DNA from: an uncultured Marinomonas sp.
GTDB taxonomy: Bacteria; Pseudomonadota; Gammaproteobacteria; Pseudomonadales; Marinomonadaceae
Assembly (NCBI GenBank): GCA_938009755.1
Contig: CALLIL010000080.1
Location: 1 to 59,321, forward strand
Reading direction: 5' to 3'
Length of the DNA: 59,321 nt
In this document: positions 10,399 to 18,696 of the stretch, one piece after another
Position numbering within the stretch: the first letter of the stretch is position 1
How the letters are laid out: the number at the start of each line of letters is the position of its first letter
Translations under genes and position numbers: made by a program
Notes under the pieces: generated by a model
The model's database searches: none
What the model was told of the DNA's origin: nothing
What the model saw: the letters and a program-made list of their open reading frames with translations, nothing else

Positions 10399-10540
10399 TT
10401 GAATACTCTTTATATTTGTATGATTTATTCGTTTCCCAAAGTATAAACAGAATTAATCACAATAGTGCACTCCTAGAGTAATAATTAATATTTATATGAC
10501 AGAGCTCAATAAATGGTCTTTTCACGCTCGACATCACAAA
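10399..10540. promoter_or_regulatory. Upstream region of lldP
   Basis: This 142-base AT-rich gap lies between the lldP start and the stop of the chemoreceptor-like gene. It should hold the lldP promoter. I see no clear operator and no strong hairpin in it. Confidence 0.35.
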
Positions 10541-12352
10541 TTATAAAGAATGAATGTCTAACACACCGTCTTCAAAAGACCAATTCGGATCGTCATAGTT
10601 TTCACCTAACCAAGTGGAGGTTAAGGTTTGATACTCAGGTTGTTGGCGATAGTTTTGGATGAAATCATTGACCGCTTGCAATAACGCTCGGTTACTTTCT
10701 TTAAACTCGACAGCCACTGAATAAAACCATAAATCCTCACAAAGACTGCCGGGTAATATCTCTATTTGACCTTGCCATGGGCTACCTTCGCCATAACAAG
10801 CCCAATGATAAATAGGCAAATCCACCGCAAATGCGTCGACGATATTTTTGGTTAAACAATCGTGTATTTGAGTCTGATCGTTATAAGCTAACAGATTCGC
10901 AAGTTGCACCTTGCCACCCGGTTTGTCTCGGTTGCTTTCCCAACGCATCCCCAAATCTTCTAAGATTTGCAGCGCCGCAGGATCATTAATACAACCTAAA
11001 ACTTTGCCATCTAAATCTTGAATACTGTGAATCTGTTCATCGCCCTGACGTTTGGCCAAGACATAAGGAAGAAACACATAAGGATCGGAAAACATAACGT
11101 AGTCATTTGGCATCGGCGGCATAGCACTCAATACAATATCCGCCTCCACATCACCTTGGTTTGCGCCGGTTTCTAAAAGCTGTAAACAACGGTCCCAAGG
11201 GTGTTCAACAAACTGGCATTTCACTCCTAAGCTATCGGCAAATGCTCTCGCCATATCCGCATCAAACCCACGTAATGGTTCGTTTGGTTTCACTCGATAT
11301 GACACGCCCACAAACGAAGGTTCGATCGCAATGCGAATTTCCCCTCGCTGCTTGATCTCTTCCAAACGATCAAAATCCACATTAAGGTGAAGTCGCTCTT
11401 GATCCGCTACCGCAACCAAAGGATCTTGCTCAGAAGATGGCGCATTAAGGCTCATGTCTATGCTATCTAATAATTGATGGCTCCATTCACTCTTGCCGCC
11501 AATTTGTTCACAAGCACTGTGGCTGAGACCAACGGTTGCTTCCACTACATTATTATTGCTATCAATTTCGTTCAGCGAGCCTTCTATGTCTGCTAATAAG
11601 CGCTGGATACTGTCTAGTGATTGCTGAACCTGATTTGAAAGCGAGCTAATTTGCTGGTCCGTGCCCGTTAGAATGACCTCAAGCTGCTCTCCAACCTGTG
11701 TGAGATCCATCTGCACGTAAGCTTGTTGCGTGCTTTCCTGTGTTCGCATTGCCAAATCTCGAATTTCTCCCGCGACGACAGCAAAGCCACGTCCGTATTC
11801 TCCGGCTTGAGCCGCCTCAATCGCCGCGTTAATAGACAATAACTGTACCGTTTTACCGATATCTTCAATCGATTTAACCACCGAAATGGCATCTTTGGAT
11901 CGCTCATTAATCACTTTTTGCAGATCCATCAACTGCTCTGTAAATAACTGACTGGTTTCTCCTAAGCTCTGCTCTATTTCAGTACGTAATTGCGTTGCAT
12001 TGTCCCCACTATGTTGCAAAGATACCTGTGTTTTACCAACAAAGCTGTTTTGTTCTGTTGCTCTAGCTTGTACTTCACCCAATGAACTTTGCAATAACTC
12101 TTGCGCCTGTAAACTGTGTCTCTGCAAAGCCTTCAAGCGCTCAATTAGGGCCGTTAAAGTTGCACTATCAGATAACTTTGGCTCCTCATGCGCAATGCCT
12201 CTTATTAAAGCCAAACGAAGAGGTTCAGGTATGTCGTTTGCTCCCAGTGTCAGAGCTTGCTCAATGTCGCCTTCACATAACACATCCTTCCAGTGTGGGC
12301 TTCTGTCTACACGTTGATATTGAGCTTCTTTCCAACTCGACAAAAAGGCCAT
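10541..12352 (-). CDS. Soluble MCP signalling domain fused to a family-3 solute-binding domain
   Basis: This 603-residue protein combines two modules in an unusual order. Residues about 60-300 are mostly coiled coil. They contain a chemoreceptor signalling tip near 157-210, with INAAIEAAQAGEYGRGF close to the standard receptor hairpin. Residues about 331-585 are a periplasmic-type amino-acid binding domain of the SBP_bac_3 family (GEIRIAIEPSFVGVSYR, RGFDADMARAFADSLGV). I see no signal peptide and no membrane segment anywhere, so both modules should be cytoplasmic. The start is well supported by AGGAGGG 3 bases upstream. No CheR-docking pentapeptide is present at the C-terminus. It might sense a cytoplasmic amino acid and signal to CheA, but that is inference. 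Confidence 0.85.
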   Translation of the reverse strand: MAFLSSWKEAQYQRVDRSPHWKDVLCEGDIEQALTLGANDIPEPLRLALIRGIAHEEPKLSDSATLTALIERLKALQRHSLQAQELLQSSLGEVQARATEQNSFVGKTQVSLQHSGDNATQLRTEIEQSLGETSQLFTEQLMDLQKVINERSKDAISVVKSIEDIGKTVQLLSINAAIEAAQAGEYGRGFAVVAGEIRDLAMRTQESTQQAYVQMDLTQVGEQLEVILTGTDQQISSLSNQVQQSLDSIQRLLADIEGSLNEIDSNNNVVEATVGLSHSACEQIGGKSEWSHQLLDSIDMSLNAPSSEQDPLVAVADQERLHLNVDFDRLEEIKQRGEIRIAIEPSFVGVSYRVKPNEPLRGFDADMARAFADSLGVKCQFVEHPWDRCLQLLETGANQGDVEADIVLSAMPPMPNDYVMFSDPYVFLPYVLAKRQGDEQIHSIQDLDGKVLGCINDPAALQILEDLGMRWESNRDKPGGKVQLANLLAYNDQTQIHDCLTKNIVDAFAVDLPIYHWACYGEGSPWQGQIEILPGSLCEDLWFYSVAVEFKESNRALLQAVNDFIQNYRQQPEYQTLTSTWLGENYDDPNWSFEDGVLDIHSL

Positions 12353-12430
12353 ATTCCCTCCTAAAGTTTTACTGATAGTAAAAATTAATACGCTATAGGA
12401 AATTTATAAGCAAAAAACAGACCTAAAACT

Positions 12431-12460
12431 CACAAAATCTCACAAAAGTTCACAAAAAAA
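12431..12460. repeat. Three 10-base-phased CACAAAA repeats
   Basis: CACAAAA occurs three times at exact 10-base steps (starting 12431, 12441 and 12451). This lies about 80-120 bases upstream of the MCP/solute-binding fusion start and next to the yghU terminator. Helical phasing suggests a possible protein-binding site, but low-complexity sequence is an equal explanation. Confidence 0.45.
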
Positions 12461-12489
12461 GAGGCGACCTAATCACAGGCCACCTCTTG
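12454..12489 (-). terminator. Terminator after yghU
   Basis: On the minus strand an 11-bp stem (AAGAGGTGGCC with GGTCGCCTCTT, two G-U pairs) encloses an 8-base loop and is followed by a run of seven T residues. It lies just past the yghU stop. Confidence 0.85.
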
Positions 12490-12530
12490 AAGTACTTTAT
12501 TTCATTTTCAATACTATAGAGGAAAGGTAA

Positions 12531-13397
12531 TTAACCTAACTCTAGATCATCAAAATCGCTGGCAGAATGACGCTCTAACAACTGAGCCTCATCGCCCCAA
12601 GCTCGGTTCACCACACGACCTCGTTTCACCGCTGGACGCGCCTCAATTGCCTTCGCCCAACGCATTACATTGGTGTAACTTGCCACGTCTAGGAACTCAG
12701 CCGCTTCGTACAAGTTGCCCAATACAAGATTGCCGTACCAAGGCCAAATGGCGATGTCCGCAATGGAGTATTCTTCACCGGCAAAATACGTGTTTTCCGC
12801 CAAATGCTTATCCAAAACGTCTAATTCACGTTTTACTTCCATCGCGAAGCGATCAATCGGGTATTGCATTTTGAAAGGCGCATAATGGTAAAAATGACCA
12901 AATCCGCCACCTAAATAAGGCGCGGAACCCATTTGCCAAAACAACCAGTTACGACACTCTGTTTTTGCTTTGAAATCTTTTGGGATGAAAGCATCAAACT
13001 TTTCAGCCAAATACTGCAAGATAGAACCCGACTCGAACACGCGAGTTGGCGGTGTTGTGCTGTTATCCATCAAAGCAGGGATTTTTGAGTTTGGGTTAAT
13101 CTCCACAAAACCAGAAGAGAACTGATCGCCTTCGCCAATATTAATCAAATACGCATCGTATTCGGCGTCGGTTTTGCCCAGCGCCAATAATTCTTCTAGA
13201 AGAATCGTCACTTTTTGGCCGTTTGGCGTCGCCAAAGAGTGAAGCTGCAAAGCGTGCTCGCCAGCGGGCAATACTTTCTCATGGGTGGCACCAGAAATAG
13301 GACGATTCGTGCTGGCAAATTTGCCTCCGTTTTCAGATTCCCATTTCCAGACTTTTGGCGGTACGTATTCTTGGCCGTTGTTTGTATCAGAGCTCAT
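12531..13397 (-). CDS. yghU: YghU-type glutathione S-transferase (GSH-dependent disulfide reductase)
   Basis: The protein is 288 residues when started at the ATG at 13397, which has GGAG 6 bases upstream. This equals the length of E. coli YghU. An open frame continues upstream, but without a ribosome site. The N-terminal thioredoxin-like domain (LHSLATPNGQKVTILLEEL) and the motif NPNSKIPAL are typical of the Ure2p/YghU group. The all-alpha C-terminal domain has the SIADIAIWPWYG block. Family members bind two glutathione molecules and reduce disulfides in the cytoplasm. The gene stands alone, divergent from msrA, another redox-repair gene, so shared oxidative-stress control from the gap is possible. 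Confidence 0.93.
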   Translation of the reverse strand: MSSDTNNGQEYVPPKVWKWESENGGKFASTNRPISGATHEKVLPAGEHALQLHSLATPNGQKVTILLEELLALGKTDAEYDAYLINIGEGDQFSSGFVEINPNSKIPALMDNSTTPPTRVFESGSILQYLAEKFDAFIPKDFKAKTECRNWLFWQMGSAPYLGGGFGHFYHYAPFKMQYPIDRFAMEVKRELDVLDKHLAENTYFAGEEYSIADIAIWPWYGNLVLGNLYEAAEFLDVASYTNVMRWAKAIEARPAVKRGRVVNRAWGDEAQLLERHSASDFDDLELG

Positions 13398-13590
13398 TAT
13401 TTTCTCCATGATGTAAATTGAGTTATAAGAAATCACATTTATTGTAAGAAAGTTAAGACGCAAAACGTCTAAGATTACAAGAGAGTCATTGTCTTATATG
13501 GAACCATTTATACTGTTAACCACTCAAAGATAGATGGCTTTGTATAAAAGATAAATGCATCGGCAAACAAATACGCAAAAGGTTCACAAT

Positions 13591-14217
13591 ATGGTTTTAA
13601 ACAGCAAGTTAAAGCACACGTTAGGATTAGCGATCATAGGCGGCAGTGCCTTATTAGCAGGCACAGCACAAGCCGCACCTCAAACCTTAATTGTCGCTGG
13701 CGGCTGCTTTTGGTGTGTGGAGTCAGATTTTGAAGCGGTGAACGGTGTGACTGAAGCCATATCTGGCTACACAGGTGGACGCACCAAAAACCCGACTTAT
13801 CAACAAGTCGCAGGAAAAGGCACAGGGCATTTTGAAGCGGTCGAAATCACCTTTGATGACGAGGTTGTTTCCCTCGCCACGTTAGCCGACTATTTCTGGA
13901 AAACCATCGACCCAACAGACGATCGTGGGCAATTCTGTGACAAAGGCGAACCTTATAAAACAGCCCTCTTTTATCAAAACGAAGAACAAAAAGCTGTGTT
14001 CGAAGCCTCTCTCGCCAAGGTAAACGCCACCAAGCCCTTTAAAGCAGAGATTGTCACGCAAATACTGCCCGCCTCTACCTTTTATGTGGCAGAGGAATAC
14101 CACCAAAGCTATTACACAAAGAACCCGGTGCGCTATGGCTTCTATCGTTCAAGCTGCCGACGTGACAGCAAAATTGAAAGTTTATGGGGCAGTGTTGCCA
14201 GTAAAGCCCAGCATTAA
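13591..14217 (+). CDS. msrA: Exported peptide methionine sulfoxide reductase A
   Basis: This MsrA has the catalytic GCFWC motif (Cys39, Cys42) and a C-terminal cysteine (SSCRRDSK) that can act as resolving cysteine. It reduces methionine-S-sulfoxide in proteins. The chosen ATG at 13591 has AAAGG 7 bases upstream and opens a clear signal peptide (about residues 1-28, ending TAQA), so the enzyme is probably periplasmic. An upstream in-frame ATG at 13555 lacks a ribosome site and would bury the signal sequence. No msrB lies next to it. A hairpin terminator follows. Confidence 0.93.
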   Translation: MVLNSKLKHTLGLAIIGGSALLAGTAQAAPQTLIVAGGCFWCVESDFEAVNGVTEAISGYTGGRTKNPTYQQVAGKGTGHFEAVEITFDDEVVSLATLADYFWKTIDPTDDRGQFCDKGEPYKTALFYQNEEQKAVFEASLAKVNATKPFKAEIVTQILPASTFYVAEEYHQSYYTKNPVRYGFYRSSCRRDSKIESLWGSVASKAQH

Positions 14218-14247
14218 GCGTTCCTAAAAACTAACAACCGCCCTGCA

Positions 14248-14275
14248 AAGCCTACGAAACAAAGTAGGCTTTTTT
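14248..14275 (+). terminator. Terminator after msrA
   Basis: AGCCTAC and GTAGGCT form a 7-bp stem with an 8-base loop, followed directly by a T-run. Confidence 0.88.
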
Positions 14276-14439
14276 CTCTTCGCAAATCATCAATAAAGTG
14301 ACACGAGCCTTAGTTAAGCGAATAGAAAATGAAGCTAATCTGCAAACCTCTTCCAAAACCTAGCCAAGCGACATTCCATTCTCCAAAGTAATGACTCACT
14401 TATTCAATACTCACAAAGTAACGAAAAGGAGAAAAGACA

Positions 14440-15012
14440 ATGAAAACATCCACCTTAGGCATTATTGGCAGCTTGGCTTTGGCCACAACATTAAGCACGG
14501 CCGCATTCGCTGAATCATCACAAGCAAACACTTCCGGCTTATACATTGGTGGTAACTACGGTTATTTGAAAGTAGACAGTGATGACGACTTTGATGACAA
14601 CAAGGATGTGACACAAGCCATCATTGGCTATCGCTTTAATCCGTTTTTAGCCATTGAAGGCAGCCGCATCGACTTTGGTCGCTATGGCGGTCGTCTGGCC
14701 AATGCAGACACCAAAGGTTATACCGCCGCGTTAAAAGGCACATTACCGATCACTCAAACCCTTGAGCTCTTTGTAAAAGGAGGACAACTTTGGCACGAGA
14801 CAGATTATAGCGTGGCTGGTTTTTCAGGAAGTTCAGACGATAAAAGCGCATTTGCAGGTGCAGGCGTAAACTTTAAAGTCACTGAAAACTTGCTCGTCAA
14901 CGCCCAATACACTTGGTACGACGTAGATTTAAACGCAGACAATGTGTCTTCTGATTCTGAATTTGAGACAGATTTCAACCAAGCCAGTGTCGGTGCAGAA
15001 TATCGTTTCTAA
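14440..15012 (+). CDS. Small outer-membrane beta-barrel protein
   Basis: This 190-residue protein starts with a signal peptide (about residues 1-24, ending AAFA). Alternating hydrophobic strands rich in Gly and Tyr follow (GLYIGGNYGYLKV, YRFNPFLAIEGSRIDFGRYG). It ends in GAEYRF, with the terminal Phe typical of barrels inserted by the BAM complex. Size fits an eight-stranded OmpA/OmpW-like porin-family barrel. An acidic insert (DSDDDFDDN) lies near residue 49. It has a strong ribosome site (AAGGAG) and stands alone with terminators on both sides. The role is unknown; structural or adhesin roles are possible. Confidence 0.85.
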   Translation: MKTSTLGIIGSLALATTLSTAAFAESSQANTSGLYIGGNYGYLKVDSDDDFDDNKDVTQAIIGYRFNPFLAIEGSRIDFGRYGGRLANADTKGYTAALKGTLPITQTLELFVKGGQLWHETDYSVAGFSGSSDDKSAFAGAGVNFKVTENLLVNAQYTWYDVDLNADNVSSDSEFETDFNQASVGAEYRF

Positions 15013-15022
15013 GTGAAGAACG

Positions 15023-15076
15023 CTTTCGTAGAAACTTTCTGCGACGAAAGAAAGGCGCCCAATTAAACGGCGCTTT
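15023..15076 (+). terminator. Two hairpins after the beta-barrel gene
   Basis: A first hairpin pairs CTTTCGT with ACGAAAG (15023-15050). A second pairs AAAGGCGCC with GGCGCTTTT (15051-15076, one G-U pair) and ends in a T-run. The second is the likely terminator. Confidence 0.75.
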
Positions 15077-15171
15077 TCTTTGTTTCATTTGCACAAATGT
15101 ATCAAGGTTTCCCTTTGACCAAAGGCTATGTACGCTCTAATATTTTGTTTCATTTCTTCTGGAAACCCACA

Positions 15172-15909
15172 ATGAACTCGATTCTTCAAGCCCAGCAAAA
15201 CCATAAATCCATTCGCCAATACCAAGACAAAGCGATAGATCCTTCGTTACTTATTGAACTCATTAAATCCGCTCAGGGCGCTGCGTCTTCTAGTTTTATT
15301 CAAGCTTACTCTTTGGTACAAGTGACCAACCCCGAGAACCGAGCAAAGATCGCAGCATTGGCTGGCGGGCAGAAATGGGTTGAATCTGCGGCAGAGTTTC
15401 TGGTGATTTGCGCGGATTTAACACGCGTTGAGCAATGCAGTTTAAAACAAGGCTTGGGGAAACTAGAAGGCAACACAGAACACTTTATTGCGGCAACAAC
15501 AGATGCCACCTTCATGGCTCAAAACCTGATGCTGGGCGCAGAATCGGTTGGCCTTGGCGCGGTATTTATTGGCGGCATTCGTAACGACCCTGCTCAAGTC
15601 GCTGAACTTTTGGATTTACCAGATCAAGTGTATCCAATATTTGGTTTATGCCTTGGTTACCCTGACACGAAGCCAGATTTGAAACCACGTTTGCCTGTGG
15701 ATGTGATTTTACACAAAGACCGTTATGACACTTCTCGCTGTGTTGAAGACGTGAAAGCTTACGATGCGCAAATGCAGGCTTATTATCAGAGCCGTGGCGA
15801 TAATCAAAAAAGCAGCAACTGGTCAGAACAAACCGCGAACGCAGTACAGAAAAAGAAACGCGAACATATGCTAAACTTCCTTCAAAGTCGCGGTTTCTTA
15901 AATCGATAA
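15172..15909 (+). CDS. NfsA-like flavin nitroreductase
   Basis: Started at the ATG at 15172 (GGAAA upstream), the protein has 245 residues, close to E. coli NfsA (240). The N-terminal block (HKSIRQYQDKAIDP) and the later LGLCLGYP motif near residue 160 are typical of the NfsA/FRP branch of FMN-dependent nitroreductases. These enzymes use NADPH to reduce nitroaromatics or quinones in the cytoplasm. A longer open frame starts at 15097 but has no ribosome site. The gene lies alone between two terminators. Exact substrate cannot be read from sequence. Confidence 0.85.
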   Translation: MNSILQAQQNHKSIRQYQDKAIDPSLLIELIKSAQGAASSSFIQAYSLVQVTNPENRAKIAALAGGQKWVESAAEFLVICADLTRVEQCSLKQGLGKLEGNTEHFIAATTDATFMAQNLMLGAESVGLGAVFIGGIRNDPAQVAELLDLPDQVYPIFGLCLGYPDTKPDLKPRLPVDVILHKDRYDTSRCVEDVKAYDAQMQAYYQSRGDNQKSSNWSEQTANAVQKKKREHMLNFLQSRGFLNR

Positions 15910-16008
15910 AAATTTATCCCACTTTTTATTAAAGTGTCTGATGCCGACACAATGCTGGATTACCTAAAGTCTCGTTAAGAGCAAATCCTGAGCTAGAAAG
16001 CACTCATT

Positions 16009-16041
16009 AAAAAAGCAAGCCACTGATCCGGCTTGCTTTTT
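16009..16041. terminator. Bidirectional terminator between nitroreductase and LysR genes
   Basis: GCAAGCC and GGCTTGC pair around an 8-base loop, with an A-run before and a T-run after. It therefore serves the convergent genes on both strands. Confidence 0.9.
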
Positions 16042-16050
16042 CATGTGCAC

Positions 16051-16989
16051 TTAATCATCCAAGACACGTTTGTCTAGCAGGCCTTTTTCCACCAAGGCCA
16101 TGAGCAAAGCTCTCGTTTTCTCTCTAAACAAGTCTCGTAAAAGTCGAACAATTGGCGTGATAGATTGTCGGCTGGGGCATACAAGCCAAAGCTCTCCTTG
16201 AGGAATATCATATTCAGACAGCAGTGGCACTATGCGTCCATCGAGCAGATCATGTGCAACATCTAAACAAGACTTTATTGCGACGCCCTTTCCTGCCACA
16301 CACCAACGCCGAACTAAATCGCCATCATTCGCTGCATAGCTTGCTTTGGGTTTTACCTTGTACGATTGCTCACCTTCTGAGAGCAACCAAGTGTCGTTCA
16401 ATATACCTTGGAGTTGATAAAATAAACCTTTGTGATTGGCCAATTCTTTTGGGTGTGAGGGCGCGCCATATTGCTGGATGTATTCTGGACTAGCGCCAAT
16501 TATTCTTGGCACATTACAGATTTTGAAGCCATATAAATTCGAGTCGGAAGGCGGCCCATAACGCAGCGCCATGTCTAATGCATCACGATAAAAATCAATA
16601 TTACTGTCGCTGATGTGTGCTCTTAACGTGACGTCTGGATGCTGTTCCATGAATTCGTTAACCCAAGGAATCGCCAGATTTCGGCCTAAATCGGATGACA
16701 CCGCAATACGAATTTCGCCACTGATAATATCCAAATCATTTCGCATGGTTTGCTTGGCTTGATCCAACATAGACAAAGCGGCTTCACATTGTGGCAAATA
16801 CCGCTCGCCAGCACTGGAAAGGCGAAGGTGACGCGTTGTTCTGACAAACAACTCAACGCCCAATGCAGACTCAACGCGCTTTACTGCCGCACTGGCTGTC
16901 GCCATTTGCATATCAAGATGCCTTGCGGCCGCCGTAATACTACGAAACTCTGCCACTTTTAACACGACTTGAAGATCTTCGAGCTGCAT
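16051..16989 (-). CDS. LysR-family transcriptional regulator
   Basis: This 312-residue protein has the LysR helix-turn-helix in residues about 1-60 (FRSITAAARHLDMQMATASAAVKRVESALGV is the helix region, with key residues A21, S33 and R38). A two-lobed effector-binding domain follows from about 90 to 300. It is divergent from a nitroreductase gene across a 154-base gap, the classic layout for a LysR regulator and its target. Control of that gene is therefore likely. The inducer cannot be predicted. It ends at a shared terminator with the NfsA-like gene. Confidence 0.92.
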   Translation of the reverse strand: MQLEDLQVVLKVAEFRSITAAARHLDMQMATASAAVKRVESALGVELFVRTTRHLRLSSAGERYLPQCEAALSMLDQAKQTMRNDLDIISGEIRIAVSSDLGRNLAIPWVNEFMEQHPDVTLRAHISDSNIDFYRDALDMALRYGPPSDSNLYGFKICNVPRIIGASPEYIQQYGAPSHPKELANHKGLFYQLQGILNDTWLLSEGEQSYKVKPKASYAANDGDLVRRWCVAGKGVAIKSCLDVAHDLLDGRIVPLLSEYDIPQGELWLVCPSRQSITPIVRLLRDLFREKTRALLMALVEKGLLDKRVLDD

Positions 16990-17143
16990 CCTTTAAACCC
17001 CATAGAAAATAATGTTCTTATTATCAATTATTTTTTGAGAATAATTCAATGAAAGCTGTGTTTTTTGTTAGATAAAGAGTCGTTAAGATGGCGTCATTCT
17101 CTTATGTAAGAGCCCACTTTGACCTTTTTTAGATGGAATCAAT
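16990..17143. promoter_or_regulatory. Divergent LysR/nitroreductase promoter region
   Basis: This gap separates divergent genes. It contains AATAATGTTCTTATTATCAA and a nearby AATTATT/AATAATT pair around 17012-17046, which could include a LysR-type dyad. I cannot pick out a single clear T-N11-A site. Confidence 0.4.
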
Positions 17144-17800
17144 ATGACACACCCAATGATTACTGAATTAGAAAAACGCTATACCGTGAAACATTACGAC
17201 GCTTCTAAACGCATTTCGAATGACGATCTAGACGTCATTTATGACGCGTTGCGCTTATCCCCTTCTTCGATTAACTCTCAGCCTTGGAAGTTTGTCGTTA
17301 TAGAAAGTGACGAAGCGAAGCAGCGTTTCCACGATACCTTTGCCAACAAGTTTCAGTTCAACCAGAAACACGCAAAAGCGGCGTCACACATTATACTGTT
17401 CGCCCATAAAACCCATTATAGCCGCGACGATTACGCTAAAGTGATCGACACCGATATTCAGATTGGCCGCACGCCAGAAGAAAACCGAGAAGCGTCTTTT
17501 GGTGCTTTTGCTTTTGTCGATATGAACACAGACGAGACAGGCAATAACGCAGCTTGGACCAAAGCTCAAACTTATATCGCCTTGGGCAATACAATGAATG
17601 CTCTAGCGCGCTTAGGCATTGGTTCAACGCCAATGGAAGGTGTCGATGCAGAATTGATCGGTGAATTATTCTCTCAAGAATTAGAAGGTTATCAGTGTGA
17701 TGTGGCGCTCGCCATGGGATACGCAGATGAAGAGCAAGACTACAATCTGCCTTTAGCGAAGTCTCGTCTTTCAAAAGATACCGTCATCTCAGTGCTGTAA
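17144..17800 (+). CDS. NfsB-like oxygen-insensitive nitroreductase
   Basis: The 218-residue length and the conserved LSPSSINSQPWKFVVI block (about residues 38-53) place this in the NfsB/dihydropteridine reductase branch of FMN nitroreductases. The C-terminal block with ALAMGYADEEQDY is also typical. The enzyme would reduce nitro groups or quinones with NAD(P)H in the cytoplasm. It is divergent from a LysR gene, its likely regulator, and is followed by a strong terminator. It differs clearly from the NfsA-like gene nearby, so the window carries both main nitroreductase types within 3 kb. Confidence 0.9.
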   Translation: MTHPMITELEKRYTVKHYDASKRISNDDLDVIYDALRLSPSSINSQPWKFVVIESDEAKQRFHDTFANKFQFNQKHAKAASHIILFAHKTHYSRDDYAKVIDTDIQIGRTPEENREASFGAFAFVDMNTDETGNNAAWTKAQTYIALGNTMNALARLGIGSTPMEGVDAELIGELFSQELEGYQCDVALAMGYADEEQDYNLPLAKSRLSKDTVISVL

Positions 17801-17835
17801 ATGTCCTTGCTATAAAATATCAGTACAATAAAACC

Positions 17836-17873
17836 GTGCGCCCTTGTCATCACCACAAGGGCGCACTGCTTTT
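17836..17873. terminator. Bidirectional terminator after nfsB-like gene
   Basis: A perfect 12-bp stem (GTGCGCCCTTGT with its complement) with a 7-base loop is followed by TGCTTTT. It lies between convergent genes and touches the last codon of the cytochrome gene. Confidence 0.88.
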
Positions 17874-18531
17874 ATATTGGCATCATCCAAAGCGCGGCAA
17901 GCCAAGCAAGCCCAATGGTTAATGAAAAAATAACGCCCCAACGTGGTGTTTTAACGTCTGAGACTCGGTGATTATCATGATTTTTGCGGCCATGTATCAT
18001 GGCATCAATAAGCCGTTCTTTAAGGCACAATTCGTGATAAAGCACAGCCAAAACATGTATTCCCACCAACCCGAGTAACCAATCTGGCAGCTGCCGGTGA
18101 ATGTCTCTCAATAAAGACAGCGCGTCTTCAGAGGCCAAATAGTAAAAAGGGCCAAACCAAAATATATCGTCACTGTTAAACAAACCCGTTGCCCACTGAA
18201 TACTTAATGCCAACAACAAAGCAATCACCATAAGCGCTCCGAATGGGTTATGTCCCAAGTAGCGTTTAGGTCGACCAGATATAAAATGTTTTACATAGTG
18301 AAGCGTGCTTTTTGGCCCTCGAACAAACTGACGAAACAAGGCATAACGAGAGCCATAAATACCATACATAACTCGTGTGATAACCACAGCAGATAAGCCA
18401 TAACCCATATAAAAATGGTATTCCATATAATCTGCATCCGACTTTCCCGTCAGAATTAACCCAATAAAAAGCAACACCATTAGCCAATGGCAAACTCTAA
18501 TCGGCCAATCCCATACAAGGGTTGATTTCAT
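17872..18531 (-). CDS. Di-haem cytochrome b561-type membrane protein
   Basis: This 219-residue protein has four to five predicted membrane helices. Likely haem-ligand histidines lie at positions 15, 39, 159 and 166 (VCHWLMVL, EYHFYMGYG, GIHVLAVLYHE). This fits the cytochrome b561/Ni-Fe hydrogenase b-subunit family, which moves electrons between quinone and a periplasmic partner. The last segment (about 199-217) is an extra C-terminal helix. No cytochrome c or hydrogenase gene is adjacent, so the partner is unknown. The start has a strong AGGAG site. Confidence 0.85.
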   Translation of the reverse strand: MKSTLVWDWPIRVCHWLMVLLFIGLILTGKSDADYMEYHFYMGYGLSAVVITRVMYGIYGSRYALFRQFVRGPKSTLHYVKHFISGRPKRYLGHNPFGALMVIALLLALSIQWATGLFNSDDIFWFGPFYYLASEDALSLLRDIHRQLPDWLLGLVGIHVLAVLYHELCLKERLIDAMIHGRKNHDNHRVSDVKTPRWGVIFSLTIGLAWLAALWMMPI

Positions 18532-18657
18532 ATTCTTGCTCCTAAAAAAGACACTACTTGCACTTTTTTTTGATACTTTATTGACTTTTTATAATACAAA
18601 TTTTAAATCGATATAAGAAAATGATTTATGCAAAAGAAAAATCACAACTATACTGGC

Positions 18658-18675
18658 TAACGGTGTAACCCGTTA
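18658..18675. repeat. Inverted repeat upstream of the SRPBCC/GyrI gene
   Basis: TAACGG and CCGTTA flank a 6-base centre, about 20 bases before the next start codon. It could be an operator or an RNA hairpin near the ribosome site. Confidence 0.4.
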
Positions 18676-18696
18676 CTGAACAAAGGAAGAAACAAC

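Noticed and set aside
13555-13590. Twelve-codon N-terminal extension of msrA
   Set aside because: No ribosome site lies before it, and it would put a polar stretch in front of a clean signal peptide.
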